Assembly: GCA_005893305.1 (NCBI GenBank)
Contig: VBOZ01000028.1
Location: 1-61,367 of the forward strand
Direction of reading: 5' to 3'
From: Candidatus Eisenbacteria bacterium
Lineage (GTDB): Bacteria > Eisenbacteria > RBG-16-71-46 > SZUA-252
DNA length: 61,367 bases
Each line of letters opens with the position of its first letter. Positions within the stretch are counted from its first letter, which is position 1. The notes beneath the pieces are model-generated. The model ran no database searches, was not told the origin of the DNA, and was given only the letters and a program-made list of their open reading frames with translations. Made by a program: the position numbers and the translations under genes. This document shows, piece by piece, positions 17,396 through 26,932 of the stretch.

Positions 17396-18387
17396 GGCAC
17401 TTCGACGCGCGCGAGGATGCGGCGGGACACCTCGTCGACCGGCACCGCCTCCGCCTCGGCCTCGTAGGTCAGGAGAATGCGGTGGCGAAACACGTCGGGC
17501 GCGAGCACCTTCACGTCGTCGGGCGTCACGTACGACCGGCCTTCGAGGAACGCGTGCGCGCGGCCGGCTTTCGCCAGGGCGAGCGTCGCCCGCGGGGATG
17601 CCCCATAGTGGATGAGGGGGCGGAGGTCGAGGCCGAAGCGCTCCGGCTCGCGCGTGGCGTGAACCAGATCGACGATGTATCGCCGGATCCGCTCGTCCAG
17701 ATAGATCGAGTGCACGACGTGGCGCGCGGCGAGAATCCGCTCCACGCCGACGACCGGCTTGCGCGGGCCGGGCGTCTCGCCGCCCATCCGGTCAAGGATC
17801 CGCGCCTCTTCCTCCGGGGTGGGATAGCCGACGCGGATCTTCAGGAGGAAGCGGTCCATCTGCGCCTCCGGCAGCGGATACGTTCCCTCCTGCTCGATCG
17901 GATTCTGTGTCGCCAGGACCCAGAAGAGAGAGTCGAGCGGATACGTCTTGTCGCCGATCGTCACCTGGCGCTCCTGCATCGCTTCGAGGAGCGCGCTCTG
18001 CACTTTAGCGGGAGCGCGGTTGATCTCGTCCGCGAGGAGGATCTGCGTGAAGACGGGCCCCAGCTTGGGAGCGAACGACCCGGTCCTTGGGTCGAAGACC
18101 AGCGTTCCGGTCAGATCGGCCGGAAGGAGATCGGGCGTGAATTGGATCCGGTGGAAGGTCGCCTCGATCGATTCCGCGACGGTCTTGACCGCGAGCGTCT
18201 TCGCGAGCCCGGGGACGCCTTCGAGGAGGAGATGACCGTCCGCCAGGAGGCCGATCAGGATCCGCCGGATCATTTCCTGCTGGCCGACGATCGTCCCCTC
18301 GATCTCGGCCAGGAGCGGTCCCACGAACGCGCTCTCTTCCCGCACGCGCGCGGTGCGCTCTTCGAGGCTGACGTCGCTCAGGGCCAT
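17392..18387 (-). CDS. MoxR-family AAA+ ATPase
   Basis: 331 residues. Walker A EGVPGLAKT (about 58-66), Walker B ILLADEINRAPAKVQSALLE, sensor FWVLATQNPIEQEGTYPLPE and an arginine-finger region PEAQMDRFLLKI are all intact. MoxR ATPases act as maturation chaperones, typically loading metal or activating VWA-containing partners; the downstream DUF58 and BatA/B genes fit that. It starts 16 bases after glyA, so the Bat genes may be transcribed from the promoter at 21245-21273. Confidence 0.95.
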   Translation of the reverse strand: MALSDVSLEERTARVREESAFVGPLLAEIEGTIVGQQEMIRRILIGLLADGHLLLEGVPGLAKTLAVKTVAESIEATFHRIQFTPDLLPADLTGTLVFDPRTGSFAPKLGPVFTQILLADEINRAPAKVQSALLEAMQERQVTIGDKTYPLDSLFWVLATQNPIEQEGTYPLPEAQMDRFLLKIRVGYPTPEEEARILDRMGGETPGPRKPVVGVERILAARHVVHSIYLDERIRRYIVDLVHATREPERFGLDLRPLIHYGASPRATLALAKAGRAHAFLEGRSYVTPDDVKVLAPDVFRHRILLTYEAEAEAVPVDEVSRRILARVEVP

Positions 18388-18403
18388 GGTTCCGTGCGGG
18401 AGA

Positions 18404-19690
18404 CTATTCCGAGAGGTGTTGGTAGAGCGGATAGGAGGCGCAGAGGTCCGATACCTGCTTCCGGATCTTCGCGAGGGCGGCGTCGTCGCCGCGCCGCTTC
18501 ACCGCGTCGTCGATCCAACCCCCGAGCACCTTGAACTCCGCTTCTCCCAGGCCGCGCGTGGTGACCGCCGCGGTCCCGATCCGGATCCCGCTCGTGACCG
18601 CGGGCGGGCGCGGGTCGTTCGGAACCGCGTTCTTGTTCACGGTGATCCCGGCCTTGTGGAGCGCGTCCTCCACCTCCGCCCCGGAGAGGCCGGCGCGCCG
18701 GAGATCCATGAGGAGCAGGTGGTTGTCCGTCCCCCCAGTGACGAGGTCGTAGCCGCGCGCCATCAGCTCGGCGGCAAGGGCCTTCGCGTTCGCGACCACC
18801 TGGCGCGCGTAGGTCTTGAATTCCGGGGCCGCGGCCTCCTTGAAGCAGACCGCCTTGGCCGCGATCACGTGCATCAGAGGGCCGCCTTGCATGCCCGGAA
18901 ATACCGATTTATCAATCGCCTTCGCGTATTTGCTCTTGCAGAGGATGAGACCGCTCCGCGGGCCCCGCAGGGTCTTGTGCGTGGTCGAGGTGACCACGTC
19001 GGCGTGGGGTACCGGGCTCGGGTGAACGCCCGCGGCGACCAGGCCGGCGACGTGGGCCATGTCGAACACGAAGGCCGCGCCGACCTCGTCGGCGATGGCG
19101 CGAAATCGCGCGAAGTCGAAGAAGCGCGGATAGGCGCTCGCCCCCGCGACGATCACCTGGGGCCGGTGCTCGCGCGCCAGCTGGGCTACCTGCTCGTAAT
19201 CGAGCAGACCCGTCTCCGGCGAGAGACCGTACTGCACCGGCTTGAAGATGATGCCCGAGTAGCTGACCTTGTGGCCGTGGGTGAGATGGCCCCCGTGGGC
19301 CAGGGCCATGCCGAGAAGCGTGGAGCCGGGCGGCATGATGGCGAGATAGGCCGCTAGGTTCGCCTGGGCTCCGGCGTGCGGCTGGACGTTGGCGTGGTCC
19401 GCCCCGAAGAGCGCCTTGGCGCGCTCGATCGCGAGCGTCTCCGCCCGGTCGACGAACTCGCACCCGCCGTAGTAGCGCTTGCCCGGATAGCCTTCCGCGT
19501 ATTTGTTGGTGAGCGGAGAGCCCATCGCCTCGAGGACGGCGGCGCTCACGAAGTTCTCGGAGGCGATCAGCTCGAGGGTGGACTGCTGGCGCCGGATCTC
19601 ATCGCGGATCGCGTCGGCGATGTCGGGATCGACGGCGCGGAGCGGCGCCTCGTGCGCGATCATGCGTGCCGTCTCCGCCGGGCGAGCCAT
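18404..19690 (-). CDS. glyA: serine hydroxymethyltransferase
   Basis: 428 residues. Converts serine and tetrahydrofolate to glycine and methylene-tetrahydrofolate, the main one-carbon source. Seen: [23 protein letters not shown], the PLP-lysine motif TSTTHKT (lysine about 239) and [10 protein letters not shown]. The ATG at 19690 has GGAGG only at long spacing (14 bases). The ATG at 19663 has GGAGA at eight bases and matches the usual SHMT N-terminus better, so it may be the true start. Lies 23 bases after ilvE. Confidence 0.97.
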   Translation of the reverse strand: MARPAETARMIAHEAPLRAVDPDIADAIRDEIRRQQSTLELIASENFVSAAVLEAMGSPLTNKYAEGYPGKRYYGGCEFVDRAETLAIERAKALFGADHANVQPHAGAQANLAAYLAIMPPGSTLLGMALAHGGHLTHGHKVSYSGIIFKPVQYGLSPETGLLDYEQVAQLAREHRPQVIVAGASAYPRFFDFARFRAIADEVGAAFVFDMAHVAGLVAAGVHPSPVPHADVVTSTTHKTLRGPRSGLILCKSKYAKAIDKSVFPGMQGGPLMHVIAAKAVCFKEAAAPEFKTYARQVVANAKALAAELMARGYDLVTGGTDNHLLLMDLRRAGLSGAEVEDALHKAGITVNKNAVPNDPRPPAVTSGIRIGTAAVTTRGLGEAEFKVLGGWIDDAVKRRGDDAALAKIRKQVSDLCASYPLYQHLSE

Positions 19691-19713
19691 GCGCGGTGTC
19701 GTCGCCTCCGCGC

Positions 19714-20676
19714 TCAGCGGGCCTTCTTGGCCGCGCGTTGGACCTTGTTCTTGGGCTCCACCGGGAAGAGCCAGCCGTGGCGGTCGGGGGCGCGGCCTTC
19801 GATGACGTCGAAGAACGCACCCTGAAGCTGCCGGGTGATCGGGCCGACGGCGCCCTTCCCTACCGGGAGCCTGTCGATCGACGTGATCGGCGTGATCTCC
19901 GCCGCGGTCCCGGTGAAGAAGACCTCTTCCGCGAGGTAGAGCGCTTCGCGGGGAATCTGCTCCTCTTTGACCTCGAGCCCAAGGTCCCGCGCCAGGGACA
20001 TCACGGTCTCGCGGGTGATGCCCGGAAGGATGGCGCTCGCGAGGGAGGGCGTGTGCAGCACCCCGCGGATGACGAGGAAGATGTTCTCGCCGCTTCCCTC
20101 CGCGACGAATCCGAAGGAGTCGAGCGCGACGCCCTCCTCATAGCCGTCGGCGACCGCCTCGAGCTTGATCAGCTGGCCGTTCATGTAATTCGCGCCCGTC
20201 TTCGCCATGAAGGGGAACGTGTCCGGGGCCGCGCGGCGCCAGGAGGAAACCTTGACCGAGATCCCCCGCTCCAGCGCGTCCTTCCCGAGGTACTTCCCCC
20301 AATTCAGCGCGGCGATCGCGACGTCCACGGGAACTCCCGTCGGATTGACCCCGAGGGTCTTGAATCCGCGATAGACGACGGGCCGGATGTAGCAGGCATC
20401 TCCCCCGTTCCGGACAACGGTCTGACGCACGGCGTCCATCAGCTCTTCGTAGGAGTACGGGCAATCGATCCGGGAAATCTTGCATGAGTCGAGAAGCCGC
20501 TGGACGTGGCGGTTCAAGCGGAAGACGGCGGTGCCGCGCGGCGTCGCGTACGCGCGGATTCCCTCGAACGTGCTCGAGCCGTAGTGAACGACGTGGGAGA
20601 GCACGTGTATCTTCGCGTCCGCATGGGGGACGAACGACCCATTCATCCAGATGAACGACTTCGATTCCTGCGCCAT
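19714..20676 (-). CDS. ilvE: branched-chain amino acid aminotransferase
   Basis: 320 residues, PLP fold type IV: FEGIRAY, the lysine in [19 protein letters not shown] and a PGITR motif are present. It catalyses the last step of leucine, isoleucine and valine synthesis. The frame extends 14 codons further to an ATG at 20718 that overlaps the phosphatase stop by four bases. The ATG at 20676 has a near-perfect AAGGAGGAG at correct spacing and gives the family-typical N-terminus, so I prefer it. Confidence 0.95.
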   Translation of the reverse strand: MAQESKSFIWMNGSFVPHADAKIHVLSHVVHYGSSTFEGIRAYATPRGTAVFRLNRHVQRLLDSCKISRIDCPYSYEELMDAVRQTVVRNGGDACYIRPVVYRGFKTLGVNPTGVPVDVAIAALNWGKYLGKDALERGISVKVSSWRRAAPDTFPFMAKTGANYMNGQLIKLEAVADGYEEGVALDSFGFVAEGSGENIFLVIRGVLHTPSLASAILPGITRETVMSLARDLGLEVKEEQIPREALYLAEEVFFTGTAAEITPITSIDRLPVGKGAVGPITRQLQGAFFDVIEGRAPDRHGWLFPVEPKNKVQRAAKKAR

Positions 20677-20714
20677 GCGCTCCTCCTTGGCCTTCCGCTC
20701 GGGGGCGCGCCGTT

Positions 20715-21203
20715 TCATCGCACGCCCTCGCTCCGTTCGACCGCCGCGCGGATCCGCGGCAGCCAGCGGAGTAAGTGGCTTTGAATCCGATTGAACGCGT
20801 CTTCGTACTCGGAGGGAACGCCGCCGATCGGGTCGCTCACGCCGGCATCCGCCGAGTGCGCCGGCTCGGCGTCGGTCCGCGTGATCAGGCGGATCCGATC
20901 GACCGCGTTCGGCGCCAGCTCCTGCGCGCGCGCGACGTGGCCCGGCTCCATGCAGAGGATCAGGTCGGAGCCCCGAAGCAGCTCCGGCGTGAGCCGGGTG
21001 GCACGATGCGATTTGATGTCGATCCCCTTCGCAGCGGCCGTCCCAACGGCCAGGGTTGTGGCGGGCGACCCGTCGACGGCCCCGGTGCCGGCCGAGCTGA
21101 CCCCGATCTGAGCCCCGTCGGGCGCCAGGAGCGAGCGCAAGATGCCTTCGGCCATGGGGCTACGACACGTGTTTCCTGTGCAGACGATGAGAACCTGGAA
21201 CAA
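20715..21203 (-). CDS. low-molecular-weight protein-tyrosine phosphatase family
   Basis: 162 residues. The P-loop CTGNTCRS lies at residues 8-15 (CX5R) and the acid/base DP at about 124 (DPIGG), both intact. Either a protein-tyrosine phosphatase or a member of the Wzb/YwlE-type arginine phosphatase branch; the threonine after the P-loop cysteine (CTGNT) is a feature of the YwlE branch, but I cannot settle this. The start codon is TTG: no ATG or GTG lies near the conserved N-terminus, and GAGG sits just upstream. It is the first gene after the promoter at 21245-21273. Confidence 0.9.
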   Translation of the reverse strand: MFQVLIVCTGNTCRSPMAEGILRSLLAPDGAQIGVSSAGTGAVDGSPATTLAVGTAAAKGIDIKSHRATRLTPELLRGSDLILCMEPGHVARAQELAPNAVDRIRLITRTDAEPAHSADAGVSDPIGGVPSEYEDAFNRIQSHLLRWLPRIRAAVERSEGVR

Positions 21204-21244
21204 AGGACCTCGCCTCGTCGGGTGTGGGATTGCGGACCAGGGTA

Positions 21245-21273
21245 AGTTTAGGGGCCGCCTTCAAGAGCGTCAA
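21245..21273 (-). promoter_or_regulatory. sigma-70 promoter for phosphatase-ilvE-glyA unit
   Basis: On the minus strand TTGACG (21268-21273) and TAAACT (21245-21250) are spaced by 17 bases. Start of transcription would be near 21238, about 35 bases before the TTG start codon. It lies in the 100-base gap after tsaC, one of the few real gaps in the leftward series. Confidence 0.7.
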
Positions 21274-21303
21274 GGCGCTTCCCCCGGCCGTCCGACCGGT
21301 ATG

Positions 21304-21906
21304 TCAAACCTCTTCGATGCGCACCGATCCCGGGCGGATCACGCGGATGATCTCCCCATCCGTCCGCACGATCGTGGAGGGTTCGCCGGAAAGCGGACCC
21401 TGGTCGATCAGCAGATCGACGTCCGCGAGGCCCACATCCTCGGCCCGGGCGGGCGCCCGCGATCCGGGCTCGTTGGCCGAGGTGGAGAGAAGAAGCCCGC
21501 CGCACGCGCGGGCCACCTCGCGCAGCAGCTCCGAGCCCGGGCATCGGAGCGCGGCCGTGCCGTCCGATGCTCGGAGGGATTCGGGCACGAGCGGCGAAGC
21601 GGGCACGATCATCGTGAGCGCCCCCGGCCAGTGTTCCCGCGCGAGTGATTGGGCCGGGGCCGAAACGGTCGCCGCGTACCGAGCGAGCGAGCCCGGCTCC
21701 GCGATGAGGCCGATCCACCCGCGATCCATGGAGCGCGGCTTCAGCGCACGAAGCCGCTCGAGGGCGCGCGGGCGATCCGGCCGGACGTGGAACCCATAGA
21801 CGCCCTCCGCGGGCAGCACCGCGATCCCGTCCTGGTCGAGCACCGCCGCGGCGCGCGCGGCCGCCTCCGCCCAGGACCCCCCGGCGGCGAGGACGATCCG
21901 CTCCAC
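21304..21906 (-). CDS. tsaC: L-threonylcarbamoyladenylate synthase (Sua5/YrdC/TsaC)
   Basis: 200 residues of the YrdC fold: AVLPAEGVYGFH, the LKPRSMDRG loop, HWPGALTMIVPAS and LLSTSANEPGS. It makes threonylcarbamoyl-AMP from threonine, bicarbonate and ATP for the t6A37 modification of ANN-decoding tRNAs. Length equals the single-domain TsaC/YciO type, without the C-terminal Sua5 domain. The lysine-arginine motif is altered (KPRS rather than KRP-x), which leaves some chance of the YciO branch. It starts 11 bases after purE. Confidence 0.88.
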   Translation of the reverse strand: MERIVLAAGGSWAEAAARAAAVLDQDGIAVLPAEGVYGFHVRPDRPRALERLRALKPRSMDRGWIGLIAEPGSLARYAATVSAPAQSLAREHWPGALTMIVPASPLVPESLRASDGTAALRCPGSELLREVARACGGLLLSTSANEPGSRAPARAEDVGLADVDLLIDQGPLSGEPSTIVRTDGEIIRVIRPGSVRIEEV

Positions 21907-21917
21907 GATCGCGGCGC

Positions 21918-22394
21918 TCAGAGCTTCTCGCCGCGGGCGAGGCGCTGCTTCAGGTCGTCGAGCTTCTGGCGGAGCGCGGGGTCGGCGAGCGCGAGGATCT
22001 GCACCGCGAGGACGGCCGCGTTCTTCGCGCCGGCCGATCCGATCGCCACCGTCGCGACCGGGACGCCCGCCGGCATCTGGACCGTGGAGTAGAGCGCGTC
22101 GACTCCTCCGAGCGCGGAGCCGGCAAGAGGAACGCCGATCACCGGGAGCGTGGTCTGCGCGGCGACCGCCCCCGCGAGGTGGTTCGCCATGCCGGCCGCG
22201 GCGATGAAGATCTCGACGCCGCGCGCGGACGCGGTGCGCACCAGGTCGCGCACGCGATCCGGGTTTCGATGCGCGGAGGCCTGCTCCATCTCATGGGCCA
22301 CGCCGAACGACTCGAGCAGCTTCGCGGACTCCTCCATCGTGGCACGGTCGGATTCGCTTCCAAACAGGATCGAGACACGGGCTTTCGGGTTCAT
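21918..22394 (-). CDS. purE: N5-carboxyaminoimidazole ribonucleotide mutase
   Basis: 158 residues. FGSESDRATM near the N-terminus, ASAHRNPDRV and AGMANHLAGAVA are the substrate-binding and catalytic segments of PurE. It carries out the carboxylation step of de novo purine synthesis. No purK lies in the window. The ATG at 22394 overlaps the purD stop by four bases. Confidence 0.96.
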   Translation of the reverse strand: MNPKARVSILFGSESDRATMEESAKLLESFGVAHEMEQASAHRNPDRVRDLVRTASARGVEIFIAAAGMANHLAGAVAAQTTLPVIGVPLAGSALGGVDALYSTVQMPAGVPVATVAIGSAGAKNAAVLAVQILALADPALRQKLDDLKQRLARGEKL

Positions 22395-23689
22395 CGGCGG
22401 GCTCCGGAGGAGAGGGGCGCGAGCGCGATATCCTTCCGATACTGCATTCCTGGGAATCGAATCCGGCCGGCCGCGTCGTAGGCGGCCGCGCGCGCGAGGT
22501 CGAGCGTCTCGGCGTGGGCAGTCACCCCGACCACGCGCCCGCCGCTCACGATCCACTGCGGGCCGCGCCGCTCGACCCCCGCGCAATAGACGCGGATCCC
22601 GTCGGGCCATGGGCCTTCGAGGCCCTCGATCGGCGCGCCCGTCTCGGGGCGTCCCGGGTAGCCGGCCGCGGCGAGCACGACGCAGACCGCCGCGCCCTTG
22701 TACGCCACGGACGATCCGTGCCGCTCGGCGGGCAGCGCGCCCCGCGCCGCGGCAAGGAAGAGCGGGTAGGCGTCCTCGCCCAGGAGCGTGAGGACCGCCT
22801 GCGCCTCGGGATCCCCGAAGCGGGCGTTGATCTCGAGCACCATTGGTCCCGAAGAGGTCAGCATGAGACCAAGGTAGAGGACCCCTTGGAACGGCGTGCC
22901 CGCCTCGCGAAGGGCGCGGAGGAGGGGATCGACGATGCGCCGGGCGATGCGCTCGGCTTCCACCGCGGAGGGAGCCCGCGCCGGAGCGCACGCGCCCATG
23001 CCGCCGGTGTTCGGACCCACGTCACCGTCCCCGATCCGCTTGTGGTCCCGCGCGGGCGGGAAGAGCAGCCAGCGCTCGCCGTCCGTCAGGACGAGCACCG
23101 ACGCCTCTTCCCCTTCGAGGCACTCCTCGACGATGACGTTCTTCGCGGCGTGGCCCAGCTCGCCGCGCCTCATCCAAGCGTCGACGGTCGATCGCGCCTC
23201 GCTCGGATCGCGGGCGATCACGACCCCCTTCCCCGCCGCGAGCCCGTCCGCCTTGAGCACAAGAGGATAGGGAGCCCCCTCGATCAGGCGCTCGGCCTCT
23301 TCCGCCGACCCCGCGACGCGGAACGCCGCGGTCGGAAGATGAAGCCGAACAAGTAGTTCCTTCGCGTATCTCTTGCTCCACTCGAGACGGGCCGCTTCCC
23401 GTCCAGGGCCCAGCGTGGCAATTCCCGCCGCGCGCATGGAGTCCGCGAGGCCGGCCTCGAGGGCGGCATCGGGGCCGATGACCACCAGCTCCACCTTTCG
23501 CGCCTTGGCCCACGCGGTCAGCCCCGCGACGTCGGCGGCCGAGATCGGAACGCGCTCCGCCAACGGCTCCATGCCCGCATTGCCAGGGGCCACGTAGAGT
23601 CGCGGCCGCGCCGCCGAGCGATGAAGCGCGCCGAGGATCGCGTGCTCGCGGCCACCCTGCCCGACCACGAGGACGCCCGGCCCGATCAC
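22391..23689 (-). CDS. purD: phosphoribosylamine-glycine ligase
   Basis: 432 residues, ATP-grasp enzyme that joins glycine to phosphoribosylamine. Seen: VVGQGGREHAI at the N-terminus, APGNAGM, LVLKADGLAAGKGV, and the metal-binding FLGV-like region LEINARFGDPEAQ. The open frame runs far upstream through gatB in another phase, but the GTG at 23689 overlaps the gatB stop by four bases and starts exactly at the conserved N-terminus, so that is the start. Confidence 0.96.
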   Translation of the reverse strand: MIGPGVLVVGQGGREHAILGALHRSAARPRLYVAPGNAGMEPLAERVPISAADVAGLTAWAKARKVELVVIGPDAALEAGLADSMRAAGIATLGPGREAARLEWSKRYAKELLVRLHLPTAAFRVAGSAEEAERLIEGAPYPLVLKADGLAAGKGVVIARDPSEARSTVDAWMRRGELGHAAKNVIVEECLEGEEASVLVLTDGERWLLFPPARDHKRIGDGDVGPNTGGMGACAPARAPSAVEAERIARRIVDPLLRALREAGTPFQGVLYLGLMLTSSGPMVLEINARFGDPEAQAVLTLLGEDAYPLFLAAARGALPAERHGSSVAYKGAAVCVVLAAAGYPGRPETGAPIEGLEGPWPDGIRVYCAGVERRGPQWIVSGGRVVGVTAHAETLDLARAAAYDAAGRIRFPGMQYRKDIALAPLSSGARR

Positions 23690-25170
23690 GGCTTCTCCGC
23701 CAGCACCGCGCGGAGCGCCTGCTGGAGCTTCTCGGGATGCGCGCGCCCGCGGGACTGCTTCATCGCCTGGCCGACCAGGAACGCGAACGTCTTTTCCTTC
23801 CCGGCGCGGAAATCGGCGACCGGGCCCGGATGGGCCGAGATGACCTCCTTCGCGAGCGCGCGAAGCGCGGCATCGTCGTCGATTGGCATGAGGCCATGCC
23901 GTTCGATCAGCTCGGCCGGTCCCGCGGGATCCTGGACCATGAGCTCGAAGAGCTGCTTCGCGATCTTCCCGGAGATCGTTCCGTCCCCAACCATGCGGAC
24001 CATGTCCCCGAGCCGGTCCGCGCGGACCGGGAACTCCTCGATCGTGAGGCCGTTCTTGTTCCGGACGGCGTTGACCTCGGTCATGATCCAGTTCGAGGCG
24101 AGCTTCGGCTGCCCCGATCGCGCGACGACCTCTTCGTAGTAGCTCGCGAGCGAGCGGGTATCGGTGAGCACCTCGGCGTCGTACTCGGGAATCTTGTGCT
24201 CTCGGACCAGGCGCTCGCGGAGCTGGTGCGGGAGCTCCGGAATTCGCCCGCGGACGGCCTCGATCCACTCCCGCGACAGATCGAGGGGCAGCAGGTCGGG
24301 CTCCGGGAAGTACCGGTAGTCGTGCGCTTCCTCCTTGCTCCGCATCGCCTCGGCGACGCCGCGCTCCGAGCTCCAGAGGAGCGTCTCCTGCACGACGCGG
24401 CCGCCGGATTCCAGGAGGCCGATCTGACGGTCGATCTCGAACGCGATCGCGCGATCGACGAAGCGGAACGAGTTCAGGTTCTTGATCTCGGTCTTTGTCC
24501 CGAGCTGGGTAGAGCCCTTCTTCCGCACCGAGACGTTGGCGTCGCAGCGGAGGCTCCCCTCTTCCATGTTTCCGTCGCAGACGTCGAGGTAGACGAGGAG
24601 CTGGCGGAGCCGCGCCATGTAGTCGGTCGCCTCCGCCCCGGACCGAAGATCCGGCTCCGAGACGATCTCGATCAGCGGAACGCCGGCGCGGTTCAGATCG
24701 ACGCGCGTCGTGTCGACCCCCTCCCGTCCCTCGGGATGGAGCGACTTGCCCGCATCTTCTTCCAGGTGGATCCGGACGAGCCGGATCGTTTTCCAGGAAT
24801 CGCCCGAACGGATCGCGAGCGAGCCGCCGACGCAGAGCGGCCGGTCGTACTGCGAGATCTGGTACCCCTTCGGGAGATCCGGGTAGAAGTAGTTCTTCCT
24901 CGCGAAGACGCTCCGCCCGGCGATCTCGGCGCCGACCGCGAGCCCCACCATCGCCGCGAAATCGACGGCCCGGGCGTTCAGCGTCGGGAGCACGCCGGGG
25001 AGGCCGAGGCAGAGCGGGCAGACCTGCGTGTTCGGCGGCGCGCCGAAGCGGGTCGAGCACCCGCAGAAGATCTTCGTGCGGGTCTTGAGCTGCGCGTGGA
25101 CCTCGAGGCCGATCACCGGCTCGTAGCCCTCGCGGGCGGTCTCCGCGGAGACGGCCGCCGTAGCGCTCAC
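23686..25170 (-). CDS. gatB: Asp-tRNA(Asn)/Glu-tRNA(Gln) amidotransferase subunit B
   Basis: 494 residues. IGLEVHAQL at the start, a zinc-binding set of four cysteines in FCGCSTRFGAPPNTQVCPLC, the kinase core (SLRCDANVSVR) and a C-terminal YqeY/tail domain. With GatA and GatC it amidates misacylated Glu-tRNA(Gln) and/or Asp-tRNA(Asn) in the cytoplasm. Overlaps gatA and purD by four bases each. Presence implies a missing or supplementary GlnRS or AsnRS route. Confidence 0.97.
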   Translation of the reverse strand: MSATAAVSAETAREGYEPVIGLEVHAQLKTRTKIFCGCSTRFGAPPNTQVCPLCLGLPGVLPTLNARAVDFAAMVGLAVGAEIAGRSVFARKNYFYPDLPKGYQISQYDRPLCVGGSLAIRSGDSWKTIRLVRIHLEEDAGKSLHPEGREGVDTTRVDLNRAGVPLIEIVSEPDLRSGAEATDYMARLRQLLVYLDVCDGNMEEGSLRCDANVSVRKKGSTQLGTKTEIKNLNSFRFVDRAIAFEIDRQIGLLESGGRVVQETLLWSSERGVAEAMRSKEEAHDYRYFPEPDLLPLDLSREWIEAVRGRIPELPHQLRERLVREHKIPEYDAEVLTDTRSLASYYEEVVARSGQPKLASNWIMTEVNAVRNKNGLTIEEFPVRADRLGDMVRMVGDGTISGKIAKQLFELMVQDPAGPAELIERHGLMPIDDDAALRALAKEVISAHPGPVADFRAGKEKTFAFLVGQAMKQSRGRAHPEKLQQALRAVLAEKP

Positions 25171-26648
25171 GCCGCCTTTTCCAGGGCGATCGGGGGGAGG
25201 CGCCGGGCCGCGTCGCTCTTCGACTCCCAGGCGCGGGCAATTCGAAGCAGCGTCTCCTCATCGAACGGCTTCCCGGTCAGCTGAAGCCCGATCGGAAGGC
25301 CACCCTTCGTGAACCCGGCCGGAAACGAGAGCGCGGGCACCCCGGCCAACGACGCGGGAATGGAATAGATGTCATTCAGGTACATCGCCATCGGATCTTC
25401 GGACTTCTCGCCGAGCGCGAAGGGCGGCGTCGGCGTGACCGGCATGAGGAGGGCGTCCGTCTCCCGCGACGCGTCCTCGAAGTCGCGGCGGATCAGGGTC
25501 CGGACCTTCTGGGCCCTCAGGTAGTAGGCGTCGTAATAGCCGGCCGACAGCGCGTAGGTGCCGAGGAGGATGCGCCGCTTCACTTCCCGTCCGAACCCAC
25601 GGCCGCGCGTCGCCTCGTACATCTCCCGGAGATCGCCGGCCGGCACGCGGAGCCCGTAGCGGACCCCGTCGTAGCGCGCGAGGTTGCTCGAGGCCTCGGC
25701 GGGGGCGATCAGATAGTACGTTGCGATCGCGTAGCGCGCGTGCGGCAGCTTCACGTCCACGACCGAGGCGCCCTCCGCGACCAGCCACTTGGAGACCGAG
25801 TCGAAGCAGGCGTGGATCTCGGGGTCGAGCCCTTCGCCCAGAAGCTCCCGCGCGATCCCGATCTTGAGGCCGCGGACGCCGCGCTCGAGGTTCTCCATGG
25901 AGACCTGGCGGGTCTCCGGCCGGCTCGTCATGTCGCGCTCGTCCGGCCCTGAGATCGCGTTGAAGAGGAGGGCCGCGTCGCGCGCGCTCGTCGCGAGCGG
26001 ACCGATCTGGTCCAGGGACGACGCGAACGCGACGAGGCCGTAGCGCGACACGGCCCCATAGGTCGGCTTCAGCCCCACCACGCCGCAGAACGCCGCCGGC
26101 TGGCGGACCGAGCCCCCGGTATCGGAGCCGAGCGCGAGCGGCGCTTCCCTCGCTGCCACCGTGGCGGCCGAGCCGCCGCTCGACCCGCCTGGCACGCGCG
26201 CGAGATCCCACGGATTTCGGGACGGCTGATACGCCGAGTTCTCGGTGGACGAGCCCATCGCGAACTCGTCGCAATTCGTCTTGCCATAAAGGAGGGCCCC
26301 TGCCGCGCGCAGACGCCCGATGACGTGGGCGTCGTACGGCGCGCGGAAGCGCTCCAAGATGCGCGAGCCGCACGTGAGCGGAACGCCGCGCACACAGATG
26401 TTGTCCTTGACCGCGACCGGCACGCCGGCCAAGGCGCCGAGGGTCTCCCCGCGCTTCCGCCGCGCGTCGATCTCGGTCGCGGCCGCGACGATCGACTCGG
26501 GCTCCAAGTGGAGGTAGGTGCCCAGGCGCGGCGCGGTCCGACTTGCCTGCGCGAGGAAGGCGCGCGCGACATCGACCGCGCTCCGCTCTCCGGCGCCGAC
26601 GGAGCGCCCGAGGCTCTCCGCGGATTCCTGTACGGATGCCTTGCTCAT
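25167..26648 (-). CDS. gatA: Asp-tRNA(Asn)/Glu-tRNA(Gln) amidotransferase subunit A
   Basis: 493 residues, amidase-signature enzyme that releases ammonia from glutamine for GatB. The Ser-cisSer-Lys triad is present: lysine in VAVKDNICV, cis-serine in GGSSGGSAA, and nucleophile serine in GSDTGGSVRQPA. Four-base overlaps with gatC and gatB. Confidence 0.98.
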   Translation of the reverse strand: MSKASVQESAESLGRSVGAGERSAVDVARAFLAQASRTAPRLGTYLHLEPESIVAAATEIDARRKRGETLGALAGVPVAVKDNICVRGVPLTCGSRILERFRAPYDAHVIGRLRAAGALLYGKTNCDEFAMGSSTENSAYQPSRNPWDLARVPGGSSGGSAATVAAREAPLALGSDTGGSVRQPAAFCGVVGLKPTYGAVSRYGLVAFASSLDQIGPLATSARDAALLFNAISGPDERDMTSRPETRQVSMENLERGVRGLKIGIARELLGEGLDPEIHACFDSVSKWLVAEGASVVDVKLPHARYAIATYYLIAPAEASSNLARYDGVRYGLRVPAGDLREMYEATRGRGFGREVKRRILLGTYALSAGYYDAYYLRAQKVRTLIRRDFEDASRETDALLMPVTPTPPFALGEKSEDPMAMYLNDIYSIPASLAGVPALSFPAGFTKGGLPIGLQLTGKPFDEETLLRIARAWESKSDAARRLPPIALEKAA

Positions 26649-26932
26649 ACCACGCGGGGCACCCGGAAATAGTCGCCGTCGCGGTCGGGCGCCTGCGCCA
26701 GGACGTCGTCGCGCACATCCGACGGCTGCTCCTCGTCGGGACGAAGCGGCGGCGGCGCTCCCGCGATCACCGTGCTGGTCGGCTCGATCTTCGATACGTC
26801 GAGAGCCTGGAGCTGCTCCACGTAGGTGAGGATCGCCTGGAGCTCCCGGACGTAGCGCTCCTCCTCGGCCGGGTCGACACGAAGCCGGGCCAGAGCGGCG
26901 ATCTTCTGGACGGTCCCCCTGTCAATCGGCAT
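26645..26932 (-). CDS. gatC: Asp-tRNA(Asn)/Glu-tRNA(Gln) amidotransferase subunit C
   Basis: 95 residues, small stabilising subunit that wraps GatA and GatB. IAALARLRVDPAEEERYVRE is the conserved N-terminal helix, and the RPDEEQPS segment near residue 70 is also typical. Overlaps the pcrA 3' end by 11 bases. Confidence 0.95.
   Translation of the reverse strand: MPIDRGTVQKIAALARLRVDPAEEERYVRELQAILTYVEQLQALDVSKIEPTSTVIAGAPPPLRPDEEQPSDVRDDVLAQAPDRDGDYFRVPRVV

Noticed and set aside
22391-25261. 956-codon frame that looks like a PurD fusion
   Set aside because: Only the last 432 codons are PurD; the earlier part is the gatB region in a wrong phase. The GTG at 23689 coupled to the gatB stop is the real start.
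23737-25284. 515-codon plus-strand frame opposite gatB
   Set aside because: Antisense shadow of a confirmed gatB; no recognisable domain.
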